From: Emydura subglobosa
Lineage: Eukaryota > Chordata > Testudines > Chelidae
Length of the DNA stretch: 64,000 bases
Direction of reading: 5' to 3'
Assembly: GCA_007922225.1 (NCBI GenBank)
Contig: ML679974.1
Location: forward strand, 2,531,105 to 2,595,104
This document shows positions 1-13,700 of the stretch, one piece after another. A model generated the notes under the pieces. That model did no database searches. It saw only the letters and a list, made by a program, of their open reading frames with translations, and was not told the DNA's origin. The stretch's first letter is position 1. The number at the start of each line of letters is the position of its first letter. The translations under genes and the position numbers were made by a program.

Positions 1-546
1 GTCACCTTCTTTAAAAATGTCCCCCTCTCAGAGATCTGCAGAGTGGCGACATGGGCGTCAGTCCACGCCTTTGCAGAACGTTATGTTATCACCAGGGATT
101 CTGCCTCTGATGCTATCTTTGGCTCTACAGTACGATCATCTGTGACTAACCCGATTCTGAAGTCCCAGCTCTCCAACGGGGGGTACTGCTCGCAAGTGCC
201 TATGGATGCTACACTGTAGGTGATGCTACATGAAGAAGTTACTCACGTTGTGCAGTAACGATAGTTCTTTGAGATGTGTGTCCCTATGGGTGCTCCATTA
301 CCCGCCCTTCTCCCCTCTACTTCAGAGTTCTCGCTCTGACTCAGTGGTAGAGAAGGAACTGAGGACAGTTAACCTGCACGCATTGACTAGCCTCGTGGTG
401 CAGCATGAGGAGAGACCGCGCAACGGACACTGCTACTGAAGCTCTCCGATCAGCAGCACAGGGACAGAGACACATCTACAGTGGCACACCCATAGGGGGA
501 TGCATCTCGGAGAATTATATTTATTGCCCAAGGTGAGTAACTTCAT
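1..546 (+). mobile_element. DIRS-type retrotransposon, 3'-terminal fragment (copy 1)
   Basis: Frame 1 is open from base 1 to the TAG at 217-219 and encodes the C terminus of a DIRS tyrosine recombinase: VPLSEICRVATWASVHAF followed by a retained tyrosine at 82-84. This matches the equivalent part of the large copy at about 17680-17874. After the stop comes a foldback terminus: bases about 231-300 (GAAGAAGTTACTCAC..., TGGGTGCTCCAT) pair with about 480-546 in reverse complement. The element continues to the left of the window and lies in a CRAMP1 intron in sense orientation. Confidence 0.8.
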
Positions 547-1674
547 CAAAAAGTGCCAGTACAAAAGAGCTCTCCTAGCTCCTGACAGCTCAGTGCAAAT
601 GAAAATCGACCCTGACAGCTCTGGGAGTTGCTGAATCTGCTGAAGCCCACGGCTTAATGGTTCACACATCTGGGCCTACTTCGTTATTCGACCTGTTGCC
701 TCTCCCCTGGCCCTGCTTAGTTTCCACCACCCACCCCATGTTAGCAGCTTCCCCACTTAGCAGCCTAGGTTAAGAACCTTCCCAGTCCATCTTCCCTGTA
801 TCATACAAAGAAGGTGACCCCTTCTGTAGGGCAGCCTCCAGGATTCCTTTACTTCCTCCTGTGCTCTGCAGGATCTCCTCAGCCCAGCCAGCCTCTTCGT
901 GGTCTGGATTTCCCCTTCTGGTTACCACCATCAGCCATTTCATAGCTGCCAGCTCCTGCCTCATGGGCCTGTAACCAGAGTTTGACAGCTCAAGGGGGCT
1001 GGGAAAAAGAGTTTAAAAACAACACTCTACCCATTAGGAGAACAAAAACTATGATCTTACTTCTCAGGAGACTTATGACTATTGATGTGGTGTTGGAACT
1101 AAAAGCCAGTCTAACCATACTGTAAATGCTTACTATGCACAGACCCCAGCACAAGTAGTTTGCTTCATTTCTGCTTGAGCTGTGCTTGGTGATGGCCCTG
1201 AGATTTGGGAGCATGCAAAGAATGCTCTCAAAGACTCTTCAGGCAGGCCCTGTGCATAGTGGTGCAATCACCGGGGGGTAGGGGAGGAGTAGGAGTAAGA
1301 CAAACCGGTGGGCTTATATGACCACCCCAAAATGCAAAGGCTGGCTCTGAGGATCATCTCCTCCTGCCAAGATGGCCAAGAAATCAGGCCTGTTTTTCGT
1401 GTAGGAGGGATCCCTCATGCAATGGGCAGCCTATTATACAGTGCTTCCTGGGAGACTAACAATGCAGAGATACAAGAGTCACTTCTGTTTCATTGTCAGG
1501 AGCCTAGAGATGGCAAAGATCTTAGTGCTGCTGTAAGTCTGGATTTCTGCAAAGCAAACCCTTGCATTCCTGCCCATTCATGTAGGATACTTTGTATCCA
1601 ACTTTTTCACTGAACTTGATGTATGTTGCTTTGTTCTTAGTGCCTATAAACTTTTCTCTTTCAAATCTACATAG
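546..1674 (+). other. CRAMP1 intron, no recognised feature
   Basis: Between the DIRS fragment and the first visible exon. Short open frames on both strands lack family motifs. I see no exon matching the SANT-domain part of CRAMP1. Confidence 0.6.
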
Positions 1675-1760
1675 GGCCACTACTGTTCGCTACAAAGGGA
1701 GAAACCTCCGGATCAAAGCTCCAATGTGCAGGGCTTTGAAGAAACTTTGTGACCCAGATG
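1675..1760 (+). CDS. CRAMP1: CRAMP1 coding exon (first in window)
   Basis: Acceptor ACATAG before 1675, donor GTATGT at 1761. The exon carries 1 nt of a preceding glycine codon, 28 codons (ATTVRYKGRN...KKLCDPD) and 1 nt of the next glycine. This block lies just C-terminal of the SANT domain in the family and is almost invariant among vertebrates, as far as I recall. Confidence 0.93.
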
Positions 1761-4700
1761 GTATGTAAGAAAAGCTGGAATGGGAAAGAGTTGTAACAGA
1801 TGAGCAGGAGAGACAGCCAGGCCTGTTTTAATGTATACCTCTCTCTGGCAAGGGAATTTATGCTATCTCATGCTCTTTTGGGGCACGGGAATGTTCCCAT
1901 TCTCTAGTTTCCCCGTTCATTTGTGTCACTCAGTGATACAGCTTTGAGAAAAATCCGCTTCCATGGATCTTGAAATCTGACGCTGGCTGCTAAAGTGCTA
2001 TGCAAATAGAGAAATTGGAAAGGAAGTTGCTATATTGGAGAGAATCTTCTTTGCTTTGCATCTTAGGCTTAAAGTCCTGCAGCCCGACTTGAACCTAACA
2101 GGACCAGACTCTGTGTCAGGTTTTGGTTGGGTCAGAAAACAACCCGACTCACTCAGAGTCAGGTTGGTTCTCCTCCTCCATGTTGCAGCAACTCTCACTT
2201 CACAGTGCACGCACAGCACAGTGGGGGCAGTGGTTGACGAGCAGGGCATGCAGTCACCACACGCTGACCCCACAGGCAGGAGATGGAGGTGCTGACTCAG
2301 GGTGGTGGAAAGGATCATGTGACAACTCTCCTAGGGCTGGGTCGGGTGGCCTTGGGTCTGATTCAGGACTGGGTCAGGCTTAAAAGTTAGGCACAAGCAG
2401 ACCTTCACTCAGGCTGTTCTGCACATTCCTGCCAACAAGGGAATAGCTGTGTGGTGCTTAGCAGTGACCATTTCAGACCTTCTTTACTCTCCCCACCTCA
2501 AAACAAAGCACACTTTGGTCAACAAGCAATATTAAATGCAATTTGAAGATCTGAACAATTACACTTGTCAGTTCCCATCCATCTGTGTTTTGACACTGCA
2601 CTGCTTACTCAACTGTCAGCTCTAGTACAGCAGCAGTGTCCAAAGATAACATTGGTGCATCAGAACTGGAGGAAATCTGAGAAAGGAGGCTCCATTGGTG
2701 AATTTGAGCTGCCCACGTATTCTTATGATGCTTTCCCCACCCAGTTTTTATTAATCTGACTGAACATTTAGTTTTATTTCTGACCATATTACCTGTGTTA
2801 GAAACACCTGTCTGCTTTCTACCCATTGTTTTGCTTTCCTTCATCTCTTAGGCATTAGCGATGAAGAGGATCAGAAGCCAGTGCGTCTTCCTCTGAGGGT
2901 CCCTGTGGAGCTACAGCCACGAAATAATCATGCATGGGCTCGAGTACAGAGCCTTGCCCAGAACCCACGGCTCAGGTAACCAAGGGCAAGACAGATCTAT
3001 GTTAAGAATGAAGAGAGGAAGTGCGTGGCTGTGATACAGGGCACCCTTGCAACTTCATATCCTCTCAGTTAAGGATTTGTTCTCTCCTGATTCCTATGGC
3101 ATTCTATCTGGTAGCTGGGCTGCAAAAAGTTAAATCAAAATACTTTCTAATCACCAATCTGGGACCAGCATGTTTAAACGTGCTGACCCTGAAAGCATTT
3201 GTACTTGTCCACCAAAATATTTGATTATGGTGGGTCATGTGATATCAGACTTTAAAATATCGTTTTGATTACCATTCTGCCATAAATCCCCTTATTTTGG
3301 TTTAGATACGACTTTACCAGGCTCTCTCCTGAACAGCTGAAGTTAGATATTAATGCTCTGTGTCATCTATTCAAAGTGTTGAGGGGATCCAGGTGGATCA
3401 GTGGCTTGTGGCACTAGTTCTAGTTGAGATGTATTGGATTTATTGTGTTGAGGGGGAGGGCAAAGAAATAGAACAGCAGCTGAAGTGATGAGCTTCTGTG
3501 ATTCTGGACATGGCAATTGCCACATACTGATGAAAAGCAAAGATTGCTGCATTTGCAGGGATATACAACATGCTTTTAGGAGTTCGTGATATCACTAACA
3601 CTTCCCAGCACTTCCTTAACACTAGTCCAGCATTGAGGATAACAAGTCCTGACCTTGGTCAGCATAACTTTTATTTCCTCAATGAAGCGTCAGAAATAAT
3701 GACCAAGTGCTATAAAGGGGAAGGGAGTGAAGAGAGTTAGTATTTTAGGGTGGGATTTATCCTCCTACCCTGATAGAGACCAGATGTTTTGAGGACAAGG
3801 GGAGAAAAGAGAAATTTTACCCCAATTTTATCCTCCTTACCACCCTTGATATTCTAGCTTTGTGTTCTACTTCCTAAGAGTCATAACATAGCTAACCTTC
3901 CCCTTCCTCTCCTTCCACCAGGAGAAACTGAGAGCCCAAGTTACCTCTGCAATATTTATCTGAGAGAATGTTGGGGTTACTCACAAATCATGAATTACCT
4001 ACATGTTAGTGTTGTGCATTAAAACTGCCTCCTGGTTCTCATGGAGGTTACAGTAAGACAGGGGTAGGTGAATAGATAACTCTGCATAGTGTGTCCTTGG
4101 CTGCTGTCTCGGCTCCTAGCTTACACTGTGCCAGTCCAGTTTCCCCTCCCTGATTCTGTTTTAGCAGTAAGTTGTGCTTTTGAGTTTCTGCTGACTTGTG
4201 TCCTCAGTTCTCTTTCAATCTTTTTCTCCTGTGCAGAATGATAGTGGAGTTACATCGGAAGGTCTCCAGCCTCATTGAATTCCTGAAACAGAAGTGGGCT
4301 CTCCATGAAGTGCGCATTGTATCCTTTTTCTGTTTAGAGCACACGGTTAGTCTGCTTTGTGTACTATGTTTGGGGGCAATTCCCTCGCTATTCTAACCTC
4401 ACTGTTATCTCACACAGGTGAATCTTCATTAAAGGGACGTTGAGTTCCTGTTTACCATGAGTAAATAGTGAGCTCATTCTAGTTGCTCGTAGATGGATAT
4501 TCACATTACAAAATCCATCATGATGATTGGCCCTTGGGTTGGCAACCTCCTCCAAGAGGCCGAGGAGGACTGACCTAGCAACTTGCTCTTAGGGATGTCC
4601 CTCAGTCATGGTCTTGTGAGACTATTAGTTGGTCAACAGGGAAGGAAGCTTGTAGTGCTGCTGCCCGTTGCATATGTGTGTATGGTACAAGCCTTGTCAT

Positions 4701-7700
4701 GGGGTTCCCACTCACTGACAGTGTGCCTCCTCATGTCTAGATCTGGGACGATAAATCTTGTGGCATTGCGTGCCCCCTTCTGCTCTCTGCTAGTAAATTG
4801 GCTCTGCGGCAAGGTCCCTATGTAGACCACCCCTTCTGAGGTTATAAAATTCAACAGGGCCACTGTTCAAATGCCTTCTCCGGGCAGTGTTCAGCCTCAG
4901 CTTGGGGCTCAGTACTACTATATCAGGGGCTGGCAGGGAAGCCCAGGCCCATCACTACGCTGGGTCCTGGCCCAGGGACCCTGTAACCAGCAGTCCAAGT
5001 CTGCTCAATCCCCATCCCTCTTGCTGTTTCCCTGGATTCCTTCCTATCCAACCTCTCTCTTTCTTGTCTGTTTCTGGATTTACCATGGGTGCCTACTCTA
5101 CTCCACGTGGCTACTTCACCCCCCTTAGCTTCTTGCCAGACTCCTTGTTCCAGGATCTCAGGGCTTACTTTGCCCCTGGACTTCTTCCTTTGTTTGTGAT
5201 GATTTTCCAGGGGATGACTGCACCCCTCCTCCCCTGCTGCTGCCTCCTGCTTTCAGCTCCTGGCTTTATAGTGCAGTCCCAGCCCATCCCAGATGAGCTA
5301 ACTAACCCTGGCCCTCTCTCTCAGGTGTCACCAGGTAACCTAATTGGCCTCTGAGGCTCTTGTTAACCCTGTCAGAGCTGTGTGGGGTCCATACCCCATC
5401 GCAAAGTCCCAGAACTTGATACAAAGATACATTTTTTTTATATCCCTACCTCGAAACATTAATCTATGAAACGTAGTGGAAAGACTTGTAAGATGCCAAC
5501 TATTCTCCTCTTCCTAGCTCTTTCACTTGTCTGTTCGTTCATTTTTTTTCTTCACCTGTAAGCCTTGCAGCAGCTGCACAGTGGCATCTTACATGTGGAA
5601 ACCGATGCCCACGTGAAAATGTAGAACATGGGTGTACTCTACTGACTTTGTATTCCATTTTTATACCAAAATCAGTGAAAATTTCCCTTTTTAATTTAAA
5701 CAAAGTTGCCATGGAATTTGTCATCTGTTGCACAAGGGTGTTGCAACATTGGGGAGGTTTCAGAGAAGAGCCACAAGAATGATTAAAGGATTGGAAAAAC
5801 CTGTCTTATAGGGATAGACTTAAGGAGCCCAATATATTTAGTTTATCAAAGAGAAGGTTAAGGGGTGATTTGATCACAGTCTAGAACTACCTGCTGTTCA
5901 TGGAAGAATTGTGGCCTTAGGTATATCCCTTCTCAGCATGTAAAAGCATAATTCCTGATGATGGAACATACCCATCTATCCTGAGTGGAGAGCTTGCACC
6001 CACATGGCTGCTTATTAATCTCTTCAACTACAAATTGGGCTACCAGCTATTCATTTTAGTGGTGTCTGTGGCTGATGCTGCAGCTAATCTGCATAACGTA
6101 AAATGGTTGTAATCTTTGACAAAATATATTTAGCGTAAAACACTAGAGGAACGGCAGCTTCAGGACTCCAGAGATTTAGAAGCAAGAGGCAACCACTCAG
6201 AGGAGAAAGTGATGCTTCATCTCTTCCCAGGAGAGAACTGTACGCTCACCCCTCTCCCCGGGGTGGCCAGAGTGGTCCACTCCAAGGCTTTCTGCACAGT
6301 GCATTGGCAGGAAACTGGCAAATGCAAACAAAACACAAAAGACTCTCACTTATTGCCTCCTGCCCAAATCCTAGGCATACAGAGTGGTCAGGGGACAGCC
6401 AGAGGGCAGCTAAAATACCCTCGGGGATCAGAGGGGAAGAGTGGCGGAAGGACAGAGAGCACTACAGAGCCAGGCAGAACCTCTCAGCCCACAGTGGAAG
6501 TCTCTGCAACCCCTGAAGATGTTTCCCCAGAGAGTGGCCTGGCAGAAGGGCCCCCAAGTCTCGGCATCACAAACTCTCTCGAAAAATCACCTTCTGGACT
6601 TCAGGACCCGGGAGGGAGTCTTGAGAAGCCAATCCCCCTGGATTTCTGTGCTGAGAGCAGGGAGGCCCTGGCCAGTGACCAAGAAACCGAGCTGTCATTA
6701 TGCAGCACAGCTTGTGTTTGCAGCAAGATCCCTGACCTGGAAGAACTCTCTCTGCTCGATCCATTCCCTCGCTACATGAAGTCCTGTCAGGACCTGATTG
6801 TCCCAGAGAAATGTTTTTGCACAGACCAACTGCATAGGAAAGACCCTGCTCCCGCAGCTCAGAGTGCTTCTCCTGTGACTCTTCCAGCTGAGAGTATGGA
6901 GGCAGCTGACCCCTATTCAGCACAGCTAGCAAGAGGTGGGGTGGCATCGCCTGGCAACGGCACATCCAGATCTGAAACTCAGGCTAGCCACAGCCAGGAA
7001 CCGCAGCCTGATGCTTTTACTAAGGATTTACCAGATGCAGTAATGGAGGAGACTCAAGAGAAGCTGAGCTCTTCATTTCTGCATCCACCTCAGGGACAAT
7101 CTTCTGCAAAGCCGCTCAAGGATGATCCGAGCCGGCTCACTCAGCAGGTCAGAGAGGACGGATGGAGTCTGCGAACCTCTGAGAGCCTTACGTTGGCTGA
7201 AGTCTACCTCATGATGGGTAAGCCAAACAAGCTGCAGCTGGAATATGATTGGCTAGCTGTGTTAGGGTCAGAAGCCCAGGATTCCAGGGAGGAAACATCT
7301 GAACCCAGTGCTGTTCCCACATCTTCCACCTTTCACAAGCAAAGACTCCTCAACTGCCTCTTAAAACTCATCTCCACTGAAGTCAACCCCAAACCGGTAA
7401 GTAACAAGCATTGATGGCCTGGATGCTAAACTTGCACGACACTTGATTTTGGAGGTAATTGCCCATTTCTACTGTTTCCATGGCAAATCCATGACAAGCC
7501 CTATGGAGATCTTAGAGATTTCTATCTGAAAACTGTCCCAGACAGCTTGCAACAGAATTAGATTCCTTGCACTGTATGTTGCAGCTACTGGTTTTTACCC
7601 CCATTTTAACGGTTTATCCCATGGGTCTTCAGCTTCAGTAGCAGTTTTGATTAATATTTAACATGTTTACATAGTAATTTCAAATTAAATTGCACATCAG

Positions 7701-10700
7701 CATAAATGGTTAGATAATGTGTAGTCTTTTGATCTTTACTTGCTGGTGGAGACTTGGTTCTCTTCTTTTTTAGGACTCACTTCTGATTCTAACTTCTTAA
7801 CCTGAGGAGAGTCCCAAGTCTCGCTACCAAGGAGCAGCCATGATCCTATCAGCCAAAACTCATTAGACATTAGTGTTTTTGCTCAGCCCTGCTGCTTGCA
7901 TTCCTGAGCAGCTCCTCCCAGAACACTGGTTCCTGGTGTAGTTGTGGCTTTAGATTTAGTTGGTGATGGAAAGCTCCACACCCGTAGACACATGTGACAT
8001 CCAGGGAAACCACATTCATGTGAGCAGTTGCAAAGTAGGAAGAAGAACAATATCTTAAAACTAAACAAAAAAACCAAGTGAAGGTCTGTAGCTGAGGTAT
8101 TAAATTACTTGCAAGTACATTCCTGACATTTCAGTTTCATTCATGCCATTACCAAGATAGTGAAATATCTCAGAAAAATGAAGTCCTTTCAAATAATAAA
8201 ACTTAAAAGGTAACTGCACCCATTTCTTTATTTGACCAGAGTCAGTTTAGATGACAGTGGCTGACAGTAAAAGTAAACATTCTTATATCAATTATATTGT
8301 GATATTGAGGGGAGGGGATAGACATTCTGGAAGGAAATCTTTTCTTTTTAATTGCAACCGTTGTAGGTTTGGAAACCCCCTACAATTTTATTCCTCTAGA
8401 CCCTGCTACAGCTCATCAGATGGCTACAGGGAAGGTAAAATATTTCTGCCAGGAGGCACTCGAGTTCCACTGGAGATCAGGCTTGTCAGCTGTAACACAC
8501 CACCTGATCTTTGCTGCCACGTGAAGCATGTGATCAAAGGCTACTCTTGCTGCAATATGCAGCAATGTCTCGAGGTCTGCCCTTGAAATAGCTTCTTTAC
8601 AGTAACAGGTTAAGTGTTGTGAATTTCAGGAGCAGCTGAGCCTCACGGATTCAGACTCTAATTCAGCATTGCCTATCTGGATAATCCATGCTGTTGAGGT
8701 GAAAGATAAAAATCTGCTTTCACCAAAGATTCATTGATTGCCTAGATCACCACTCTTTTCACAAGACTGTATGTAACCAAGCCAAAATGGCTAACTATGC
8801 TGTGATTCTTTGTTTTATGCTGGTAATCTTCATTTAAAGGAAACTGTAACAAATTGCATTGCAATCAAGTGTAGGAGGTAATTTTATGCCTGTGGTATAT
8901 ACAGACTCTTTAAAAAGACAGCCTTTGCTAAAATACATTATAGACAACTTTCTTAGTGAAATTAACTGTAGAACATTAGCAAAGAGCCTACCATGTGGCT
9001 CTGATTCTTATTACTATGATATAATCTGAAATAGCAAAAAAAACTGGCAGCATTTCAGAACTGATTATCTTTTATGGTAAGTCAAAGTAGCTCATTTTAC
9101 AACATGTATCTGCCCAATGAAAGGAAGCAACTGGATGGTTATTGAGTATGTGATAGTGGTCAGTTTTGCTAGTGAACCTAAAAGCAGACCTTTTTTAATC
9201 TTAAAGTTTTTATCCTCCCTCTGTTATGGTTTTTTCTGGCAAGATCCCAAACTGCTGGCACTGTTAAATACAAACTTGATTCTAACAAAGTGATAAAGTT
9301 TCACGTATGGTATTCAGGAACATGGTGATCATTCCCACTATGATGGATAAGTTAAGTACTTAGTGATAGTGCTGCATTTAAGATGACTTTAAGTTTCCTC
9401 TTTGTTAAACAAAGAATCTATTGTGATGTTTTGGCAGCCTTTTGAACCATTGTGCTTGGTTTTGCAGACCCCTGAGGTGAACTCTGTCGCCACATCCCCT
9501 ATAAAGCCTGCTCAAGAGGAGCAATCACTGACTCCTCCTGGGAAGGTGATTGCCATCAGCAGCAGGAGTCCAGGCTGTGCCCGAAACCAGTCTGCTCTTC
9601 GCAACAAGACCTTTTCTCCCAGTGCCACTTCTGGCTCCACAGGTGAGCACCCATGGGAATGGCTTTGGTGGATCAGACCATTGGTCCACCAAGTCACTAC
9701 CCCAGTATCCCATCTGTCAGAGGAAACCCTTCCCATAATGCACCTGGTCTGTTCTGCAATAGTATTTCTGTGGATGGTTGGGAGGGAATGATAATTCATT
9801 CCTGACAGCTGATGAAGACTTATATCCCTGGTAACGTAGCTACTGTCACTACAAGTTATTCGTATACAGGTTTATTTTTTTAAATCCTGCAAAGTATCCA
9901 CCTCAATAATGCAGTTACATGTGGAAACATTGTAGGTTAACTTTACGTGACTTTAAAATCTTTTCCAATCAAGGAAGCCACTCACTAGTCAGTCTTGCCA
10001 GGGAAGCTTGCTTCTGTGAGGTTAATGACTGATGTTGGGTTGTACAGTGTCATATGGGTGAAGGATGGGGGATGATAAATATGTTGGTTAAGGTCTAGAG
10101 GTAAAAGCATTTAAAATGAGACATTCCTGAGACATTTTGCCAAGATGGAATATTGAATGAACCTGAATTTACCCTCTTATCCCACTAGAGAAGAAATTTA
10201 CTATCACTTGTCAGCCCCAGCTGTATGGACAGAGAATTTCAATTTCATTGTTCTCAGTCCAGTTGCTTTTGTCGCCACACATTTTATGGCTTGCAGAACA
10301 GGCCATGAAGGTGTCAAGATTATTGGGAAAAATCAACATGCTTATCTCAGTATTGCAATGCCAGTACCTTAATGAGTAGTGGACCATGAGGAATTTAACT
10401 GATGCCATAAAATACAGTACTCAGGGCTCTGGGTGTTTCTCATTATACAGTCATACTTGCAATTTCATTTTAGGTTAAATCTTTATTGCATTTGTTTGCA
10501 GACAAGAGTGTGTGTTAATTTTCAGGAAAGAGCCCAGTAATTTTATAGGTAAAAACCCTTTTTGTTACTGAAAAGAGAAATAGGGGTGTCTTCTTTAAAT
10601 TGAACTTCCTAGAAGTAAAATCAAACCTCCTGTGTTCAAGAAAGGTTGATTTTTGGACTTTATGAAGGGCTATAGATAGGAGTGGGGACTTGCAATTGGG

Positions 10701-13700
10701 AATGCCAAAAGGGCCAGAGAGTGAGACTGACTTTACAGTCCAGTGGTTAGGGCAATCATCTAGGATGTGGGAGATCCCATTTCAAGTCCCTGCTCCAAGG
10801 ATTATTTGGTTATTTATACATAATGGCACAGCTTCAATAGGATAGACTGAGAGAGACCCACATCAGCCTATTCCGTAATCCAGGAGTTAGGACACTCACC
10901 TGAAAAGTGGGAAACCCATGTTCTGGTCCCTTTTCCACATCAGGCAGAGGGAGGAAAAGAACCAGGGTCTCCCATGTCCTGGGTGAGTGTCCCGTAACTA
11001 CTGGCCTAAGATTATAAAGGAGTCGTCATCATCCTCTTCCTCCAGCCCATCTAGCCATTTCGTGAATCTAGTCCTCCTTTCATGGAATCACAGAAGATTA
11101 GGGTTGGCAGGAACCTCAGGAGGTCATCTAGTCCAACCCCCTGCTCAGAGCGAGACCAACCCTAACTAAATCTTTCCTCTGATCAGAAACAAAATGTTTC
11201 ATTTAAATGTGAGTCAAAATCTAAGGGATTTTTTGATTGGCTGAAACTTTTTGAAAGTTTTTTGGTTCAACCCAAAATTAAACCTTTTTTTGTTTGTCTT
11301 TAATTGCTAGTGAAACAGAAAATCCAGTCTTCACACAGCTCTAATTGAGTTATTATATTGTATTATATATCTGTCCCTTTAAAAACAAAAAACTGGTGCC
11401 AGCTTCTGTATAGTTTCATGTTCACATATAAACAGGAAGATATAATTGTCTGTATTAGCCTGTATCATTCACATCTGTTAATCGCAACATATAGAAGTAT
11501 AGTGCCACTCTCATATTACAGGATTTTACTCACTAAGGTAAAAATAATGTAAAATCATAGCTTGAATTTAAGAAGTTATTCATTCTATCAGTATAGTTCT
11601 TAGTAGCACTGATCTGACTCCTGAATTTGGAAATTACTCCCAGATGATAAATCTAAGATGTATTTTCAATTATCTGAATTGTAACTCTGTTAGTGCACAG
11701 TAACAGTTAAACTCCATTTTATCCATGCATAAAGTGGTATTAAAAGGCAACAAGAGGGTTTTTAGAAGCTAGCCTTCAATCTGTGTTTTCTCATAGTGCT
11801 TTTTATCCTGAATCTTTCTGGCTTCTAACTTTTTATTCTAGCTAAATTGAGTTAGCTTTTCCAATAGAAAGTAAAAATTGTACACACTCCAAGAGGAATT
11901 GAAAGCCTTGAATAACAGACAGCTTCAGAGCAGCAGCAAAGGAGGCCAGGATGAGGAAAGGGGAGATAGTACACAGCAGGAAAATAAGGCAGAGGAGTAG
12001 GTGAGGTACAACGTGAACTAGAAAGTTTAAATTAAATTAAATTTGATCCCATAACCCAGGGGTAGTCAATTATTTTTTTGTGAAAGCCCATATTTCTTGG
12101 TCAAGGTATAGGTAAGGTCCAGACTCCAGACAAAATAGTAGTAAAAAAAACCCAACCCAGTAATGATGATAATAAGTAAATAAGTCTGTTCAAAAGCGTC
12201 TGGTGATCTGGATTTGGTCCGCCTATTGACTACCCCTGCCATAACCTATATTGCCTCCGCTGAATTGTCTCTTACTTCGTGCATTTGACACCTCTTTTTA
12301 CTGCTTTATGCAAGAAAAGACCTTATGCTGTCAGTTCTTTGAGTAGTGTCCCTGTGGGTGCTCACCTCCAGGTGTTAGCGCATCCTTGTGTCCTTGATCA
12401 GAGATTTCGCTGGCAGTGCCTGTCTGGGTCATGCATGCACGCTCCCTGTGTCATGGCACCGTTGGCACCCTTTTTGGCGTGTGCAACCCAGGCTCCTCAG
12501 TTCCTTCTCAACCATCCACGGTCCAAGACGGAGCTCCCAGCAGTTCTTCACAGCCCTCTAGAAATCTTCAATAAGTCTTTTTTCCCCGTAAAGTTAGTCA
12601 ATTTTACCTATAGTTTAGTTGACCTTACCTTTGATCCTTCTGTTTAAAAAAAAAAAAAAAAAATTCCCCTCACTTTACCCCTCCGTTATAAGTAAGATTA
12701 TGCCAGGTTCTCCCGGCTTCAAATTCTGTACCTGATGCAGGGATCCTATTCCAGCTTTGGACAGACACTCCAAGTGCATCAGATGCCTCGGTGAAGGGCA
12801 TATTGCCCAGAAATGCATCCATTGTACGAACCTGAAAGTCAGAGCCACGGATAACAGGGACCTCTGCCTGAAGTTAATACTCATGGAGCAGTCGCTAAGG
12901 CCTGCCTCAGACCCTGGGCAGGGCAACAGCTCCTCACATGAAAAGAATAGAAAAAGGCACTCTATTCCACCGACAATGGAGCATGCCAAGAAAAGATCAC
13001 CAGAAAAGGAGAAAGGATTTGGTAGCAAAGAGGCTTTAGGTTCCTCGGGTACATTGACCTCCTCGACAAGGAGAGATTCTCATCGCTCTTCTAAAGAGCT
13101 GAGAGACAAAACTAAACAACCCCGTGCTGACATGGCACCATCAAAAGTAATGGTCCTCACAACAGGTGTATCTGCCTAGACATTGGCACTGACGTGGACC
13201 TCGGCGCCGATAAGTGGCACAGCACCAACACATGCCAACCAGGCTACATCGGCACCAGTGACAACCACGGTACTGATAGTACTGATACAACCTGAGCACC
13301 TGACAGTGCCGAGGGCACCCACGGTGCCAACGATGCCGGTGGATATGTCTGCACCAGAAAAGGCTACGGACCACACTTTGGCGCCGTCATTGACAACGAA
13401 GTCAACAACACCAGCTCCACGAAAACATGCTCAAAAGAGCAAATATCATGAGAATGAGGAGGAATTTATAACATCTTCCCCGCTATCACCTCTCTACGGG
13501 ACTGACACCTCTCCAGTGCACTTTACTCACGAGCAGCCATGTCTCCCATCCCCTTCTCCAGTGATGAGGAGCATGATGGGGAGAAAAGGTTGTCTGTGGC
13601 ACCAACAATCACCACCTAGAGGCCCCCCCCATCCAGACATCGGCCACCTCACAGACAAACAATGTATTCATGGTTACTCCACAATATTGTATGCACTGGC

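Noticed and set aside
1308..1613. Upstream CRAMP1 exon
   Set aside because: The translation does not resemble the SANT-domain region expected just before the 1675 exon, and splice phases do not fit a glycine codon junction.
4887..5354. 155-codon open frame as a gene
   Set aside because: Leu/Pro/Ser-rich composition, inside a CRAMP1 intron, no recognisable domain and no conservation evidence.
6567..6965. 132-codon minus-strand open frame
   Set aside because: Antisense to the large CRAMP1 exon, a shadow of real coding sequence.
10733..10800. Functional tRNA gene
   Set aside because: A- and B-box-like motifs are present, but the cloverleaf pairing is not convincing and the tail is that of a SINE.
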